This document shows positions 28,567 through 37,868 of a stretch of 64,000 bases of DNA, piece after piece. This stretch comes from Pseudarthrobacter sp. GA104. Lineage in GTDB: Bacteria; Actinomycetota; Actinomycetes; Actinomycetales; Micrococcaceae. The stretch spans positions 992,001 to 1,056,000 of the forward strand of contig NZ_WOWL01000001.1 in the NCBI RefSeq assembly GCF_009741265.1. The letters are read 5' to 3'. Under the pieces are notes generated by a model that was given only the letters and a program-made list of their open reading frames with translations, did no database searches and was not told the DNA's origin. The translations under genes were made by a program, and so were the position numbers. Position 1 is the stretch's first letter; every line of letters starts with the position of its first letter.

Positions 28567-29914
28567 GGTCCTGAACCCGGCCACCGAAGAAGTCATTGAA
28601 ACGGTTCCGCTCAACTCATTGGAAGAAACAGACAGGGCCATCGCGAAGGCCGCCGCGGCTTTCGAAGCCTGGCGCAACGTCCCACCCGCAGACCGGGCGA
28701 TGCTGCTGCGCCGCTTCGCCGCTGCCGTGGATGCGGACCTCGAGAACCTCGCCCAACTTGAAGTAATCAACGCCGGCCACACCATCGGCAACGCGCGGTG
28801 GGAGGCCGGCAATGTCCGGGACGTCCTCAACTACTACTCCGGGGCATCGGAACGCCACCTCGGACAGCAGATCCCTGTAGCCGGCGGGGTCAATATCACC
28901 TTCAACGAGCCATTGGGTGTTGTGGGCGTCATTGTCCCCTGGAACTTCCCGATGCCCATCGCCGCATGGGGCTTTGCCCCCGCCCTGGCCGCGGGCAATA
29001 CCGTGGTCCTCAAGCCCGCCGAACTGACACCGCTGACTGCCCTGCGGCTTGGCCGCCTGGCACTCGAAGCCGGACTGCCGCCGGGTGTCCTGCAGATCAT
29101 CCCAGGCAAGGGATCCATCGTGGGGGAACGCTTTGTGACCCACCCTGCCGTACGCAAGGTGGTTTTCACCGGGTCAACGGGCGTGGGCAAACGGATCATG
29201 GCCGGGTGCGCGGAGCAGGTCAAGCCCGTGACGCTGGAACTGGGCGGCAAAAGCGCCAACATCATCTTCGCTGATGCGGACCTGGAGGCGGCCGCCGCCG
29301 CCGCGCCGGGCGGGGCCTTCGATAATGCCGGCCAGGACTGCTGCTCCCGCTCCCGCATCCTGGTGCAGCACAACGTCTTCGAGAAGTTCCTGGAACTTCT
29401 CGAACCTGCGGTCAAGGCGCTGAAGGTCGGGAACCCCGGGGATGAAGACGCGTTCATGGGGCCTTTGATTTCCGCCGCGCAGCGCCGCACCGTGTCCGGC
29501 TTCGTGCCCGACGGGGCTCCCGTGGCGTTCCGCGGGTCGGCGCCTGAAGGGAGGGGGTTCTGGTTTCCTCCCACCGTCCTGACGCCGTCCCGCGAGGACA
29601 GGGTGATGAAGGAGGAGATCTTCGGTCCGGTGGTGGCAGTGGTGCCCTTCACGGACGAGGCTGACGCGCTCCGCCTTGCCAACGACACTGTCTACGGCCT
29701 GTCCGGCTCCATCTGGACCCGGGATGTGGGGCGGGCGCTGCGGGTTGCCCGCGGACTCGAGTCCGGAAACCTATCCGTCAACTCGCATTCATCCGTCAGG
29801 TACTCCACACCCTTTGGCGGTTTCAAGCAGTCGGGCCTTGGCCGCGAACTGGGCCCTGATGCACTGAACGCCTTCACCGAAACCAAGAACGTCTTCATTT
29901 CCACCACCGACTAA
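28547..29914 (+). CDS. Aldehyde dehydrogenase (PuuC-like)
   Basis: 455 residues of the NAD(P)+-dependent ALDH superfamily. GVVGVIVPWNFPMPIAAWGF and GSTGVGKRI bind cofactor, the general base Glu is in LELGGKSAN, and the catalytic Cys is in NAGQDCCSRSRI. EEIFGPVVAVV and FGGFKQSGLGRE are typical of the C-terminal half. It should oxidise the gamma-glutamyl-aminoaldehyde made from the amine. It is slightly short for the family at the N-terminus. It shares an operon with overlapping genes on both sides or close spacing (24 bp to the SDR). Confidence 0.92.
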   Translation: MSSSMFEVLNPATEEVIETVPLNSLEETDRAIAKAAAAFEAWRNVPPADRAMLLRRFAAAVDADLENLAQLEVINAGHTIGNARWEAGNVRDVLNYYSGASERHLGQQIPVAGGVNITFNEPLGVVGVIVPWNFPMPIAAWGFAPALAAGNTVVLKPAELTPLTALRLGRLALEAGLPPGVLQIIPGKGSIVGERFVTHPAVRKVVFTGSTGVGKRIMAGCAEQVKPVTLELGGKSANIIFADADLEAAAAAAPGGAFDNAGQDCCSRSRILVQHNVFEKFLELLEPAVKALKVGNPGDEDAFMGPLISAAQRRTVSGFVPDGAPVAFRGSAPEGRGFWFPPTVLTPSREDRVMKEEIFGPVVAVVPFTDEADALRLANDTVYGLSGSIWTRDVGRALRVARGLESGNLSVNSHSSVRYSTPFGGFKQSGLGRELGPDALNAFTETKNVFISTTD

Positions 29915-29938
29915 GCAGAGCAAGTAAGGAATAGCACC

Positions 29939-30718
29939 ATGATTGAAGTCATCTCCAGCCGCCTCAAGGGCCGCAGCGCCGTCATCACCGGCGGTGCCAG
30001 CGGAATCGGGCTGGCCACGGCACGCAGGTTCGCTTCCGAAGGGGCCCACGTCGTCATCGCAGACCTCGATTCCACCGCGGGCCAGCAGGTTGCTGAGGAA
30101 GTGGACGGGCTGTTCGTAAAAGTTGACGTCACCAGCGAGGAGGAGGTCAGGAACCTCTATGCCGTCACCAATGAAACCTACGGAAGCGTGGATATCTCGT
30201 TCAACAACGCCGGGATTTCCCCGGCGGATGACGCCTCCATCATCGATACGGGAATCGACGCCTGGCGCCGGGTGCAGGAAGTAAACCTCACCTCCGTGTT
30301 TTACTGCTGCAAATACGCCCTGCCGTACATGCAGGCACAGGGCAAGGGGTCAATCATCAACACGGCGTCCTTCGTGGCGGTGATGGGTGCCGCCACGTCC
30401 CAGATTTCCTACAGCGCGTCCAAGGGCGGTGTCCTGTCGATGAGCCGTGAACTGGGGGTCCAGTTCGCCCGCGAGGGCATCCGCGTCAATGCCCTCTGCC
30501 CGGGTCCCGTCAACACGCCGCTGTTGAAGGAACTGTTTGCCAAGGATCCAGAGAAGGCTGCGCGAAGGCTGGTCCACGTTCCGCTGGGACGGTTCGCCGA
30601 GCCTGAGGAACTTGCCGCTGCCGTTGCCTTCCTGGCCAGCGACGACGCATCCTTCATCACCGCCTCCACCTTCCTGGTAGATGGCGGCATTGCCGGAGCC
30701 TACGTCACCCCCGAGTAA
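29939..30718 (+). CDS. Short-chain dehydrogenase/reductase
   Basis: 259 residues with the classical SDR set: TGGASGIG, NNAG, a catalytic Ser-Tyr-Lys site (INTASF, YSASKGG) and CPGPVNTPLL. Its place at the end of the amine operon suggests it oxidises the alcohol group of a gamma-glutamyl-amino alcohol (ethanolamine-type substrate) to the aldehyde used by the preceding enzyme. This step is needed for an amino alcohol and not for a diamine, which favours the ethanolamine-like substrate. GTAAGGA lies upstream of the ATG. Confidence 0.9.
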   Translation: MIEVISSRLKGRSAVITGGASGIGLATARRFASEGAHVVIADLDSTAGQQVAEEVDGLFVKVDVTSEEEVRNLYAVTNETYGSVDISFNNAGISPADDASIIDTGIDAWRRVQEVNLTSVFYCCKYALPYMQAQGKGSIINTASFVAVMGAATSQISYSASKGGVLSMSRELGVQFAREGIRVNALCPGPVNTPLLKELFAKDPEKAARRLVHVPLGRFAEPEELAAAVAFLASDDASFITASTFLVDGGIAGAYVTPE

Positions 30719-30743
30719 ACCAGGAACAGGGGAAACGATTGCA

Positions 30744-30786
30744 CCGCCGACGGCCGCCGCACCGCAGACGCGGCGGCCGTCGGCGG
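30744..30786 (+). terminator. Hairpin after the amine operon
   Basis: 17-bp perfect inverted repeat (30744-30760 with 30770-30786), 9-nt loop, 25 bp after the SDR stop. No T-run. Confidence 0.7.
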
Positions 30787-30802
30787 AGCAACGGCCAACC
30801 CG

Positions 30803-30832
30803 TTGACGGAAGGGTTAATCCAACGTTAGGAT
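30803..30832 (+). promoter_or_regulatory. Probable sigma70-type promoter of the small secreted gene
   Basis: TTGACG at 30803-30808 and TAGGAT at 30827-30832 with 18 bp between, about 50 bp before the ATG at 30883. Confidence 0.55.
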
Positions 30833-30882
30833 TTACCCACTGCGCGCTGGGGTGCCCGACCAAGATAGGGAAGGACCCCAAA

Positions 30883-31293
30883 ATGAACCGCATGACCCGC
30901 CTCGTCCTCGCCTCCGGCGCTGGCCTGGCTCTCGCCCTCACCGCCTCGCCGGCCGTGGCCGCGCCGCCGTCTGACTCCCGCAGCAACCCCGCCCAGGTGG
31001 AACACGTCGAATACAGCTTCCCCAACGGTTCATCGTATGAGTACCGCGGCGCGACGCGCGTCACCGATGAGGGCTACTACACCACAAACACCCGCGATCA
31101 GATGACAGTGCAAAACGACGGGGGCACTGTGTCGACGTTTGACTACAAAACGCACTACATGCTGAACGACAAGGTGACAAAAATGAACAGTACGAGCACC
31201 TTTACCGAGGACGGCGACACCTGCCGCAGCGGTTCCCGGACCGTCACCACCAACGGGGAGACGCGCACGCACAGCTCGCAGTCGAGCTGCTAG
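30883..31293 (+). CDS. Small secreted protein (136 aa)
   Basis: Signal peptide (MNRMTRLVLASGAGLALALT, ending AVAAP), then about 107 residues of Thr/Ser/Tyr-rich, probably beta-sheet protein with two cysteines near the C-terminus (DTCRSGS and SSC at the end). AAGGA is positioned before the ATG. No known domain. A monocistronic unit with its own promoter. Confidence 0.75.
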   Translation: MNRMTRLVLASGAGLALALTASPAVAAPPSDSRSNPAQVEHVEYSFPNGSSYEYRGATRVTDEGYYTTNTRDQMTVQNDGGTVSTFDYKTHYMLNDKVTKMNSTSTFTEDGDTCRSGSRTVTTNGETRTHSSQSSC

Positions 31294-31337
31294 CACGGCG
31301 GTCCGCACGAGTTCGAAAATGACCTGGCCGGGCGGGT

Positions 31338-33578
31338 TTAGTGCAGCGGCTCTGCGGACTCCATGGCCGTGAGCCGGGCAGCGAGTCCGGTGAGCCCGGA
31401 GATGGTTGCCGGCCGGGAGTAGAGATACCCCTGGGCGTGGGTGCATCCGAGGCGCCGCAGGTGATCGCGCTGGGCGGCAGTTTCGACGCCTTCGGCCGTG
31501 GTGGCCAGCCCAAGTGCGTGGGCCAGCCCGACGACGGCGCCGACGATGGCGGTGTCCTCGGCGTCGGTGCCAAGTCCGGCCACGAAGGACCTGTCGATCT
31601 TGACCACATCCACCGGGAAGCGCTTCAGGTTGGTGAGCGAGGAATAGCCCGTGCCGAAGTCATCCAGCGCGATCCGGATGCCCATGGCCCGCAGCTGCCA
31701 GACGGTGGAGATGTTGCTGCCGTTGCTGTCCAGCAGGGCGGACTCAGTGATCTCAACGCACAGGGCGCCGGGCGGAAGCCCGGCCTCGCGAAGGGCACGC
31801 GCCACGACGTTCACCATGCCGGGGCTGCTGAGTTCAACGGCGCTGACATTGACAGATACGTGCTGCGGAGCGCGTCCGGGATCTTTGCGCTGCCATGCCG
31901 CCACCTGGCGGCAGGCTTCGGGGATCATCCAGCGCCCCAGGGGAACGATCAGCCCGGTTGTTTCCGCCACGTCCAGGAACTCGGCCGGCGCGAGCAGGCC
32001 CCGGTCCGGATGGTCCCAGCGCACGAGCGCCTCCACGGAGGCAAGGCTTCCGTCGGCCAGACCAATGACGGGCTGGAAGAGAACGCGCAGTTCGCCGTTT
32101 TCAATTCCCTGCCGCAGTTCCTTCTCGGTGCGCAGCCGGTTGTCACGGATGGCGCGCAGGTTCCTGTCGTAGAACACGTACCGGCCCCGGCCTGCTTCCT
32201 TGGCCCGGTACATGGCGATGTCGGCGTTTTGCAGCAGGTCGGCCGCGGTGCTGTCCCGGCCGGACAGCGCTATGCCGATGCTGGCGCTGGTCCGGAAGAC
32301 GTCGCGGTCGATTTCGTAGGGCCGCTCCAGCCCGTCCAGCAGGCGGCGGGCCGTGGCTTCAGCTGCGGCCCGGTCCTGGACGCCTTCGCAGAGCACCACG
32401 AATTCGTCTCCTGCCAGGCGGGCCACGGTATCGTCCCCGCGCCCCATGGAGCGCAGCCGCCGGCCTACTTCGATGAGGAGGAGATCGCCGGCGGCATGTC
32501 CCAACGTGTCGTTGACGGCCTTGAAGCCGTCCACGTCCACGAAGAACACGGCCACATGCGTGCTGCGGTCCTGGGTCCGCGAAAGGGCATGGCTGATCCT
32601 GTCCATCAGCAGCACCCGGTTGGGCAGGCCCGTCAGGCCGTCATGCATTGCCTGCCGGGTGAGCAGCTGTTCAGCTTCGCGGCGGCCCGTGATGTCCTCG
32701 AACTGGGCAACCAGGTACAGAGGCACGCCACGGTCATCGGCCACCACCGCGCTTGTCATCGACGTCCAGACGATGTCGCCGCCGGCGTGGAGGAAACGCC
32801 GGGAAGCGGTGTACTCAGTGACTTCTCCGCGCAGCATCTGTGCCAGCCGGTGCCGGGCCGCGGCCCGGTCCTCCGGCACAATGAAATCCAGGACACTGCC
32901 GGACTCCACGTCCGCGGGCGTGCGCCCCAGGAGGGCGTAAAAGGCGGAGTTGGCCCGCAGCACCTTGCCTGCCTCTCCGGGGTCCAGGCTGAGGAGTGCG
33001 ATGCCGATCGGGGCGTGCTCAAAGGCAAGCCGGAAGCGTTTCTCACTGAGCTCAAGCTCTGCGGCGCCCTGCCGGCGCACAGCATTCAGCTCCGCTTCGG
33101 CTTCAAGTTCCGCCAGGCGCTGCCGCTCGATCAGGTCCTCGAAAATCGCCGGTCCCGCCAGCATGGAGGCGTATGCCCGGCGCAGCGTCCAGTAGTAGAC
33201 GCCCACTCCCGCCGTTGTCACCTCCCACAACGCGTCATGCCAGGAGATGCCCTCCCTGGAGGCGTGGCCCTCGAGGACGTCCAGCCCCAGGAGAGGCAGC
33301 AGCGGATGGACAGCGTGGAGGCCGTGCCCGACGGAGCAGGTAAAGAAGATTGCTGCCGTAGCAGTCCCCAGCCGGTTCCGGCGCACCTGCCCGGACCGGG
33401 CCAAGGGCACAATGATTGCCACCGAAATCGCCAGGTAAGAGACAGCCACCACCGTATTGGCCGCCGACGAGAGCCACCACCAGTCCACCCGCATCCCCCT
33501 GCGCCTAGACGGAACACGTGCGTATTCGGTTCCGTGGATCACTTGATACTGGATGGGTGGCAGCTTTTCGTCAACCAT
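31338..33578 (-). CDS. GGDEF-EAL protein with PAS and membrane sensor
   Basis: About 746 residues. Three N-terminal hydrophobic segments (from VVAVSYLAISVAIIVPLA to about residue 135) are followed by a coiled helix, a PAS domain (about 185-305), a GGDEF domain whose signature reads AGDEF, and an EAL domain with VEALVRW, ITESALL, DDFGTGYSSL and KIDRSFV all intact. The EAL catalytic set is complete, so phosphodiesterase activity is likely; the AGDEF variant is often still active. It tunes cyclic di-GMP from the membrane. Start is uncertain: ATG 33578 is taken, ATG 33494 (MRVDWWW) is possible. Confidence 0.9.
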   Translation of the reverse strand: MVDEKLPPIQYQVIHGTEYARVPSRRRGMRVDWWWLSSAANTVVAVSYLAISVAIIVPLARSGQVRRNRLGTATAAIFFTCSVGHGLHAVHPLLPLLGLDVLEGHASREGISWHDALWEVTTAGVGVYYWTLRRAYASMLAGPAIFEDLIERQRLAELEAEAELNAVRRQGAAELELSEKRFRLAFEHAPIGIALLSLDPGEAGKVLRANSAFYALLGRTPADVESGSVLDFIVPEDRAAARHRLAQMLRGEVTEYTASRRFLHAGGDIVWTSMTSAVVADDRGVPLYLVAQFEDITGRREAEQLLTRQAMHDGLTGLPNRVLLMDRISHALSRTQDRSTHVAVFFVDVDGFKAVNDTLGHAAGDLLLIEVGRRLRSMGRGDDTVARLAGDEFVVLCEGVQDRAAAEATARRLLDGLERPYEIDRDVFRTSASIGIALSGRDSTAADLLQNADIAMYRAKEAGRGRYVFYDRNLRAIRDNRLRTEKELRQGIENGELRVLFQPVIGLADGSLASVEALVRWDHPDRGLLAPAEFLDVAETTGLIVPLGRWMIPEACRQVAAWQRKDPGRAPQHVSVNVSAVELSSPGMVNVVARALREAGLPPGALCVEITESALLDSNGSNISTVWQLRAMGIRIALDDFGTGYSSLTNLKRFPVDVVKIDRSFVAGLGTDAEDTAIVGAVVGLAHALGLATTAEGVETAAQRDHLRRLGCTHAQGYLYSRPATISGLTGLAARLTAMESAEPLH

Positions 33579-33728
33579 GGCGCTCGGCAAGGGCGTGGTT
33601 GCACAGAATTAGCGCTCTGCCCGCACAGTCAGCAATCCCGCGCTTGTCCAACACACGCGTCCGACGTTGCACTAGGCTGGAATCCCCCGTACCGACTCCG
33701 GATCCACCCCAGACAAGCGAGGCAGATC

Positions 33729-34511
33729 GTGCACCAGGACGCCGCCCGGTTCCTGTCCCAGCCGGTGGCCGCCCAGCCCGGCGCCCCCCTGCGCGTCGCG
33801 GTGTACTCACGGATCGCCGCAGCCATCCGCAACGGCCTGCTCACGCCCGGGTCCATGATCCCCACCGAAACCGAACTCGGCACGGACATGAAGGTCAGCC
33901 GCACCGTGGTCCGCGAGGCCCTCATGCTGCTCGAGGAGGACGGTCTCATCAGGGCGCGGCGCGGCGTCGGGCGTTTCGTCTCGGACACGCTCCCCCGCAT
34001 CGGCATCGAGCGCATCCAGCCGTTCGAGGACGTCCTCGGCAGCCCCGGGCAGCAGGTGGAGGTCAAGCGCACCCAGGTGGTCCGGCAGGCCGCCTCAGAA
34101 TTCGTCGCCCCCGGCATCGGCGTCGAGCCCGGCACCGACTGCTGGCTCTGGGAATCGGTCCTGATCCGCGACGGCGAGGCGATCGCCCACCTGCAGGAAA
34201 ACGTCACCGCCCAGCCGGTCAGCGTCGGCAAGGGCGCCGCCGCGCCCCTTGAGATAGAGGACGACGGCGGCGCCACCTTGCTTGCCGCGCTCAACAACCA
34301 GCTGGGCCGGCTGGCCGGGCCGGGCGAGTGCCAGATAAGCCTCAGCCAGGTGGGACCCAGCCGGGCGAAGCTGCTGGACCTGCGCCCGTCGGACCCGGTG
34401 CTGGTCCTGACGCAGTACGTGCGGAACGGCAACCGGCCCTTCTATCTGGCCAAGTGCCTGGTCTCGGCCCGGGCCGGCCACCTCTCGGTGATGCAGCAGT
34501 TCCAGTCCTGA
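33729..34511 (+). CDS. GntR-family regulator with UTRA effector domain
   Basis: 260 residues from a GTG with GAGG 10 bases upstream. The winged helix at about 18-85 contains SMIPTETELGTDMKVSRTVV, and the UTRA domain follows (ECQISLSQVGPSRAKLLDLR, then PVLVLTQYVRNGNRPFYLAK). UTRA regulators sense sugars or small metabolites. Its target is unknown. Parts of this same gene recur at 35592-35702, 48107-48127 and 60062-60470, so this is the intact member of a scattered family of fragments. Confidence 0.87.
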   Translation: MHQDAARFLSQPVAAQPGAPLRVAVYSRIAAAIRNGLLTPGSMIPTETELGTDMKVSRTVVREALMLLEEDGLIRARRGVGRFVSDTLPRIGIERIQPFEDVLGSPGQQVEVKRTQVVRQAASEFVAPGIGVEPGTDCWLWESVLIRDGEAIAHLQENVTAQPVSVGKGAAAPLEIEDDGGATLLAALNNQLGRLAGPGECQISLSQVGPSRAKLLDLRPSDPVLVLTQYVRNGNRPFYLAKCLVSARAGHLSVMQQFQS

Positions 34512-34564
34512 ACCCACCCGGGGCCATCCCGGCCGGCTGAAATCATGCCTGGGGAGTCCGCAAT

Positions 34565-34996
34565 TCACGCTTCCAGTTCGCGTTTAAGGTTCCCTACCAC
34601 CGCCTTGTTGTTTCGCGGCACCATGAAAGCCATTACAGGTGTCATCAGCATTTTCAACCCGGAAGGATGCAACTCCACCGAACGCGTGAACCTGGTACCT
34701 TCCCCTGCTGGTTCGACCGTGTAGGAGATAGTGGGCTTCAACCCCCCGAACTCGCCCCGGAACACGAGGCGGGCATCCTGCTGGACTTCAACCGCGGTCA
34801 AGGTGCCATCCGTTGTTCCCATGAACGGCTTGAATTTCAGCGGGTAGGTCTTGCCGACCACCGGGATGGGGTCCGTGCCCGCTGGCACCGAATCAACGTC
34901 CGTGTGCCACTTGGGTTCGTTCCGGAGGTCGGCCACGAACTGGAACACCTCGTGGGGGCTCCGGGCAAGAAAGACCGATTCTACAGACTGGACCAT
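34565..34996 (-). CDS. SRPBCC-family protein (polyketide cyclase/START-like)
   Basis: 143 residues forming a helix-grip fold. Starts MVQSVESVFLARSPHEVFQFVADLRNEPKWH, the normal SRPBCC opening, and ends in a long C-terminal helix. A strong SD (AAGGAGGG) precedes the ATG at 34996. Usually a ligand-binding or lipid-transfer-type protein; the ligand is unknown. Confidence 0.85.
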   Translation of the reverse strand: MVQSVESVFLARSPHEVFQFVADLRNEPKWHTDVDSVPAGTDPIPVVGKTYPLKFKPFMGTTDGTLTAVEVQQDARLVFRGEFGGLKPTISYTVEPAGEGTRFTRSVELHPSGLKMLMTPVMAFMVPRNNKAVVGNLKRELEA

Positions 34997-35163
34997 GATT
35001 CCCTCCTTGCGCTTCGTTCGGCGCAAACGACCCATTACTGGCGGACTGTATGGCCGAAATCTGCCCTTATCTATGGTTGTACGCCCGCCCAACCGCAGCG
35101 ACAGCGGTGGCGGATTGGGGAAGAACACGATTTCCGTTTCCTTCCATTAGGGGTGAAACCGGG

Positions 35164-35475
35164 TCATGGCCCGGCTACCAGAATTTCGCCAATGGCGTCC
35201 TCGCAACCGGGGACGTGCGTGCCGGCATGGACCTGGGAGAACCTGCTGACGACCTGGCCCGAATTATCGAAACCGTAGGCGTCAGCAGCATCCTTAACCT
35301 CATTGATGATGGCAGGAACGGCACCGGGACCGTCTGCCACGGCATGATCTGAAATGCCAAGTCCCGTGCAGGCAGCGTGGGAGTTGGCGATATCGGCGGT
35401 GGCAGGAGCAAGCCCTGCAAAAAGCGCAACGAAGATGGCAGCCGCGGAAGAAGCGGCAGCACGTTTAACGTTCAT
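35164..35475 (-). CDS. Small secreted protein (103 aa)
   Basis: Signal peptide MNVKRAAASSAAAIFVALFA to ATA, then 76 residues with two cysteines (HAACTGLG, VPGCEDAIG) and an acidic character. AGGAGA sits before the ATG. Similar short exported proteins with a Cys pair occur in actinobacteria; no function is known. Confidence 0.72.
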   Translation of the reverse strand: MNVKRAAASSAAAIFVALFAGLAPATADIANSHAACTGLGISDHAVADGPGAVPAIINEVKDAADAYGFDNSGQVVSRFSQVHAGTHVPGCEDAIGEILVAGP

Positions 35476-35591
35476 GAATGTCTCCTGAAAATAGGGCTTC
35501 GACGAAGTTCTATTTCCACGGCGGTGAGGATATAGAACCCCGCCAGTGAGGCCATTGTGCGCTTGCAGAGTGAACCCGGCAAGAGGCCATG

Positions 35592-35702
35592 GCGCCGCCC
35601 GGTTCCTGTCCCGGCCGGTGGCCTCTCAGCCCAGCCGGTCGGCGTCGGCAAGGAGGCCGCCGCGCCCCTTGAGATAGAGGACGACGGCGGCGCCACCTTG
35701 CG
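35592..35702 (+). pseudogene. Internally deleted fragment of the GntR-UTRA regulator
   Basis: About 41 bp equal to the 5' part of the gene at 33729 (positions near 33739-33779) is joined directly to about 70 bp equal to positions near 34210-34281, so some 430 bp is missing. Identity in both parts is around 90 percent. It ends one base before the stop codon of the convergent oxidoreductase gene. Confidence 0.85.
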
Positions 35703-36875
35703 TCAAGCCGTGATTAGCGGAACCTCCACCCAGGCCTCTTTTGCAGCGGATTCGACAATCGCGTCGTCAATGAGGGCTGTCTGGTAGCCGTCTGCGAAAT
35801 TGGGGCTCACGCTTCCGCCTTCCGCAATGGCTTTGAAGAAATCGTAGGCTTCGATGATCTTCGTTTCCCCGTAGCCGATGCCAAGCGCCGGAATGGGCCA
35901 GAGACCCTCTCCGTAGGGATGAGCCGGGCCGGTGTAAACGGTGCGGAATCCGCGGCGGTCCCCTTGATCGGAGGCGAAGCAGACCTGGAGTTCATCGCGT
36001 CGTTCGTAGTTGAAGACGATGCTTCCTTCGGTTCCGTGGATTTCGAAGGTGATGTAGTTGTTCCGTCCATACGCATTGCGTGTCGCCTCAAGGGATCCCA
36101 CGGCGCCGTTGGCGAAGCGGATCATCGTCATCACCTCATCGTCCACGTCAACTTCGCCGCGCGGGCCTTCGCCGCCCCGTACCGTTCCGAGTGCGTCGGC
36201 ACCGCCCGCTTGGAGCGGCCGCTCAGGAATCCAGGTGGACAGGAGGGAATTGACGGCGCTGAACTCCCCCACAAGGTACCGGGCCATGTCAATGACGTGG
36301 GTGGCGATGTCACCAAGGGCGCCCGAACCTGCGATCGACTTCTGGAAACGCCAGGACAACGGGGAATTGGGGTCCGCACTCCAGTCCTGCAGGTAGGTAC
36401 CCCGGAAGCTGAGGATGCGGCCGATGGAGCCTTCCTCAATGTATTTCTTGGCCAGCGCGACCGCGGGAGTGCGCCGGTAGTTGAAGGCGACCATGTGGAC
36501 GATGTCGGTGTTCTTCACCGCGTCGTACATGGCTTTTGATTCTTCGCCTGTACGCGCCAGCGGCTTCTCGCAGATGATGTGCTTGCCTGCTTCGGCCGCG
36601 GCTATCGCAATTTCGGCGTGGAGGTGGTTCGGCGTGGCAATGTCTACGACGTGGATGTCCGGATCGTCGATGATGCTGCGCCAGTCCGAGGTGGAGTTCT
36701 CGAAGCCGAAGCGGCGGGCCGCTTCGGCAGCCAGTTCGGGGTTGGCCTCGGCGATGACCTTGCGGACCGGGAGGGCCGGAGCCGGCCAAAAGAACATGGG
36801 CATGGCGGCGTAAGCCAAGGAATGGGCTTTGCCCATGAAGCCGCCTCCGATGAGGCCGACATTAAGGTGCTGCAT
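35703..36875 (-). CDS. Gfo/Idh/MocA-family oxidoreductase
   Basis: 390 residues. N-terminal Rossmann fold (NVGLIGGGFMGKAHSLAY), the conserved CEKPLA motif with catalytic-site Lys, and GDIATHVIDMARYL with the His of the C-terminal domain. These enzymes oxidise or reduce sugars or inositols with NAD(P). ATG 36875 has AAAGGAAC upstream. The next gene upstream on the same strand, 67 bp away, is an inosose-dehydratase-like isomerase, the common pairing in inositol or rare-sugar breakdown. Confidence 0.9.
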   Translation of the reverse strand: MQHLNVGLIGGGFMGKAHSLAYAAMPMFFWPAPALPVRKVIAEANPELAAEAARRFGFENSTSDWRSIIDDPDIHVVDIATPNHLHAEIAIAAAEAGKHIICEKPLARTGEESKAMYDAVKNTDIVHMVAFNYRRTPAVALAKKYIEEGSIGRILSFRGTYLQDWSADPNSPLSWRFQKSIAGSGALGDIATHVIDMARYLVGEFSAVNSLLSTWIPERPLQAGGADALGTVRGGEGPRGEVDVDDEVMTMIRFANGAVGSLEATRNAYGRNNYITFEIHGTEGSIVFNYERRDELQVCFASDQGDRRGFRTVYTGPAHPYGEGLWPIPALGIGYGETKIIEAYDFFKAIAEGGSVSPNFADGYQTALIDDAIVESAAKEAWVEVPLITA

Positions 36876-36942
36876 GTGAATCGTGTTCCTTTCGGAAAAG
36901 TCGGGAGCCGCCTGCGGTGGCTCTCCCTGGTGGTCAGGAGGG

Positions 36943-37758
36943 TCAAAGGAGTTTCTCGAGGTACTTCTTGCTGATCTCGGCGGCTTCCCGGGGATCCCCG
37001 TCGTAGCCGTCGAGTTCGACCATGAGCCAGCTGTCATATCCGCCTTCCCGGATTGCTGCGAGGATGTCCGGGAAGTCGAGTTCCCCCTGGCCCAGGGGGA
37101 GGAACGAGAAGGGGTCTTGCCGGAGGTCCTTAAGGTGGACATGCCGGATCCTGTCGGGGTACTTCCGGATGACAGCTGCCGGATCTGCGCCGCCGGCCGC
37201 AAGATGGGCCGTGTCGGGGCAGAAACCGATCCGCGTGAGCGGCATGAGCTTGTCCAGCTCGTCCGGGCTTTCCACGATGGTGGTCAGGTGCGGATGGTAG
37301 CTCGCCGAGAGCCCGAAGCCTTCGGCGATGTCCGTAACGCTGTCGAGGGCCTTGCCGAGCCGGCGGTAGTCCTCTTCGGTGGTTCCGGCAGCGCGGCGTG
37401 CTCCCCCTCCAACCACCAGGCGTTCTGCACCGAAGTTTGCGGCCAACTCGGCAGCCCGGTGAATCCGGTGCAACTCGTCCGGAAGGATGTCGGCATAGAT
37501 GAAGTTGGCGCCCGTGTACACACTTGCCAGGGATACCCCGGAACTGGCGAGGATCTCTTTGAGCTCCTCGGGCTTTTCCGCGTATTCCGCGAGGTTTCCG
37601 TCGAACATCTCAACGCCCTCGTAGCCGACGGATGCGATGTCCCGGACGGCGTCCTTCATAGATCCGTGGGTGAGGTAAAAGAGGTCCTTGACGCTTGTCA
37701 CGCCTTGGGCGTGGCCCACAACGCCACCCCAGGTGATGGAACAGTAACCAAGTTTCAT
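36943..37758 (-). CDS. Sugar phosphate isomerase/epimerase (xylose isomerase-like TIM barrel)
   Basis: 271 residues of the AP-endonuclease-2/IolE/IolH-like fold. Starts MKLGYCSITWGGVVG, then GYEGVEMFDG, GFCPDTAHLAAGG (metal-binding Asp-His) and HVHLKD, then MVELDG for the last Glu ligand. It acts before or after the dehydrogenase at 35703. Upstream (beyond 37805) only the tail of an ABC sugar permease gene remains, so the operon has lost its transporter and probably its original promoter. Confidence 0.87.
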   Translation of the reverse strand: MKLGYCSITWGGVVGHAQGVTSVKDLFYLTHGSMKDAVRDIASVGYEGVEMFDGNLAEYAEKPEELKEILASSGVSLASVYTGANFIYADILPDELHRIHRAAELAANFGAERLVVGGGARRAAGTTEEDYRRLGKALDSVTDIAEGFGLSASYHPHLTTIVESPDELDKLMPLTRIGFCPDTAHLAAGGADPAAVIRKYPDRIRHVHLKDLRQDPFSFLPLGQGELDFPDILAAIREGGYDSWLMVELDGYDGDPREAAEISKKYLEKLL

Positions 37759-37804
37759 TGCTTCTGCCTTTCAGGAGCCGAAGAAGGATTGGGAGTCATG
37801 TGTG

Positions 37805-37868
37805 CTACTTCTTCCGGGCCATAGCGACGGCCAGGATGATGATTGCGCCGCGGACAACCTGCTGCTGG
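37805..37868 (-). pseudogene. 3' remnant of a sugar ABC transporter permease (RbsC type)
   Basis: On the minus strand the bases read QQQVVRGAIIILAVAMARKK then TAG (37805-37807). This is the usual C-terminus of ribose/myo-inositol-type ABC permeases. The homology stops near 37868 and continues on the other strand as a truncated kinase. The remnant lies 46 bp before the isomerase start in the same orientation, consistent with a former permease-isomerase-dehydrogenase operon. Confidence 0.75.

Noticed and set aside
31341..33700. Long plus-strand frame opposite the GGDEF-EAL gene, continuous with the UTRA regulator
   Set aside because: The GGDEF-EAL reading has full motifs; the plus-strand text is low-complexity. 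Only the part from 33729 is a gene.
35476..35591. Riboswitch upstream of the small secreted protein
   Set aside because: Only a short leader with no recognisable aptamer pattern.
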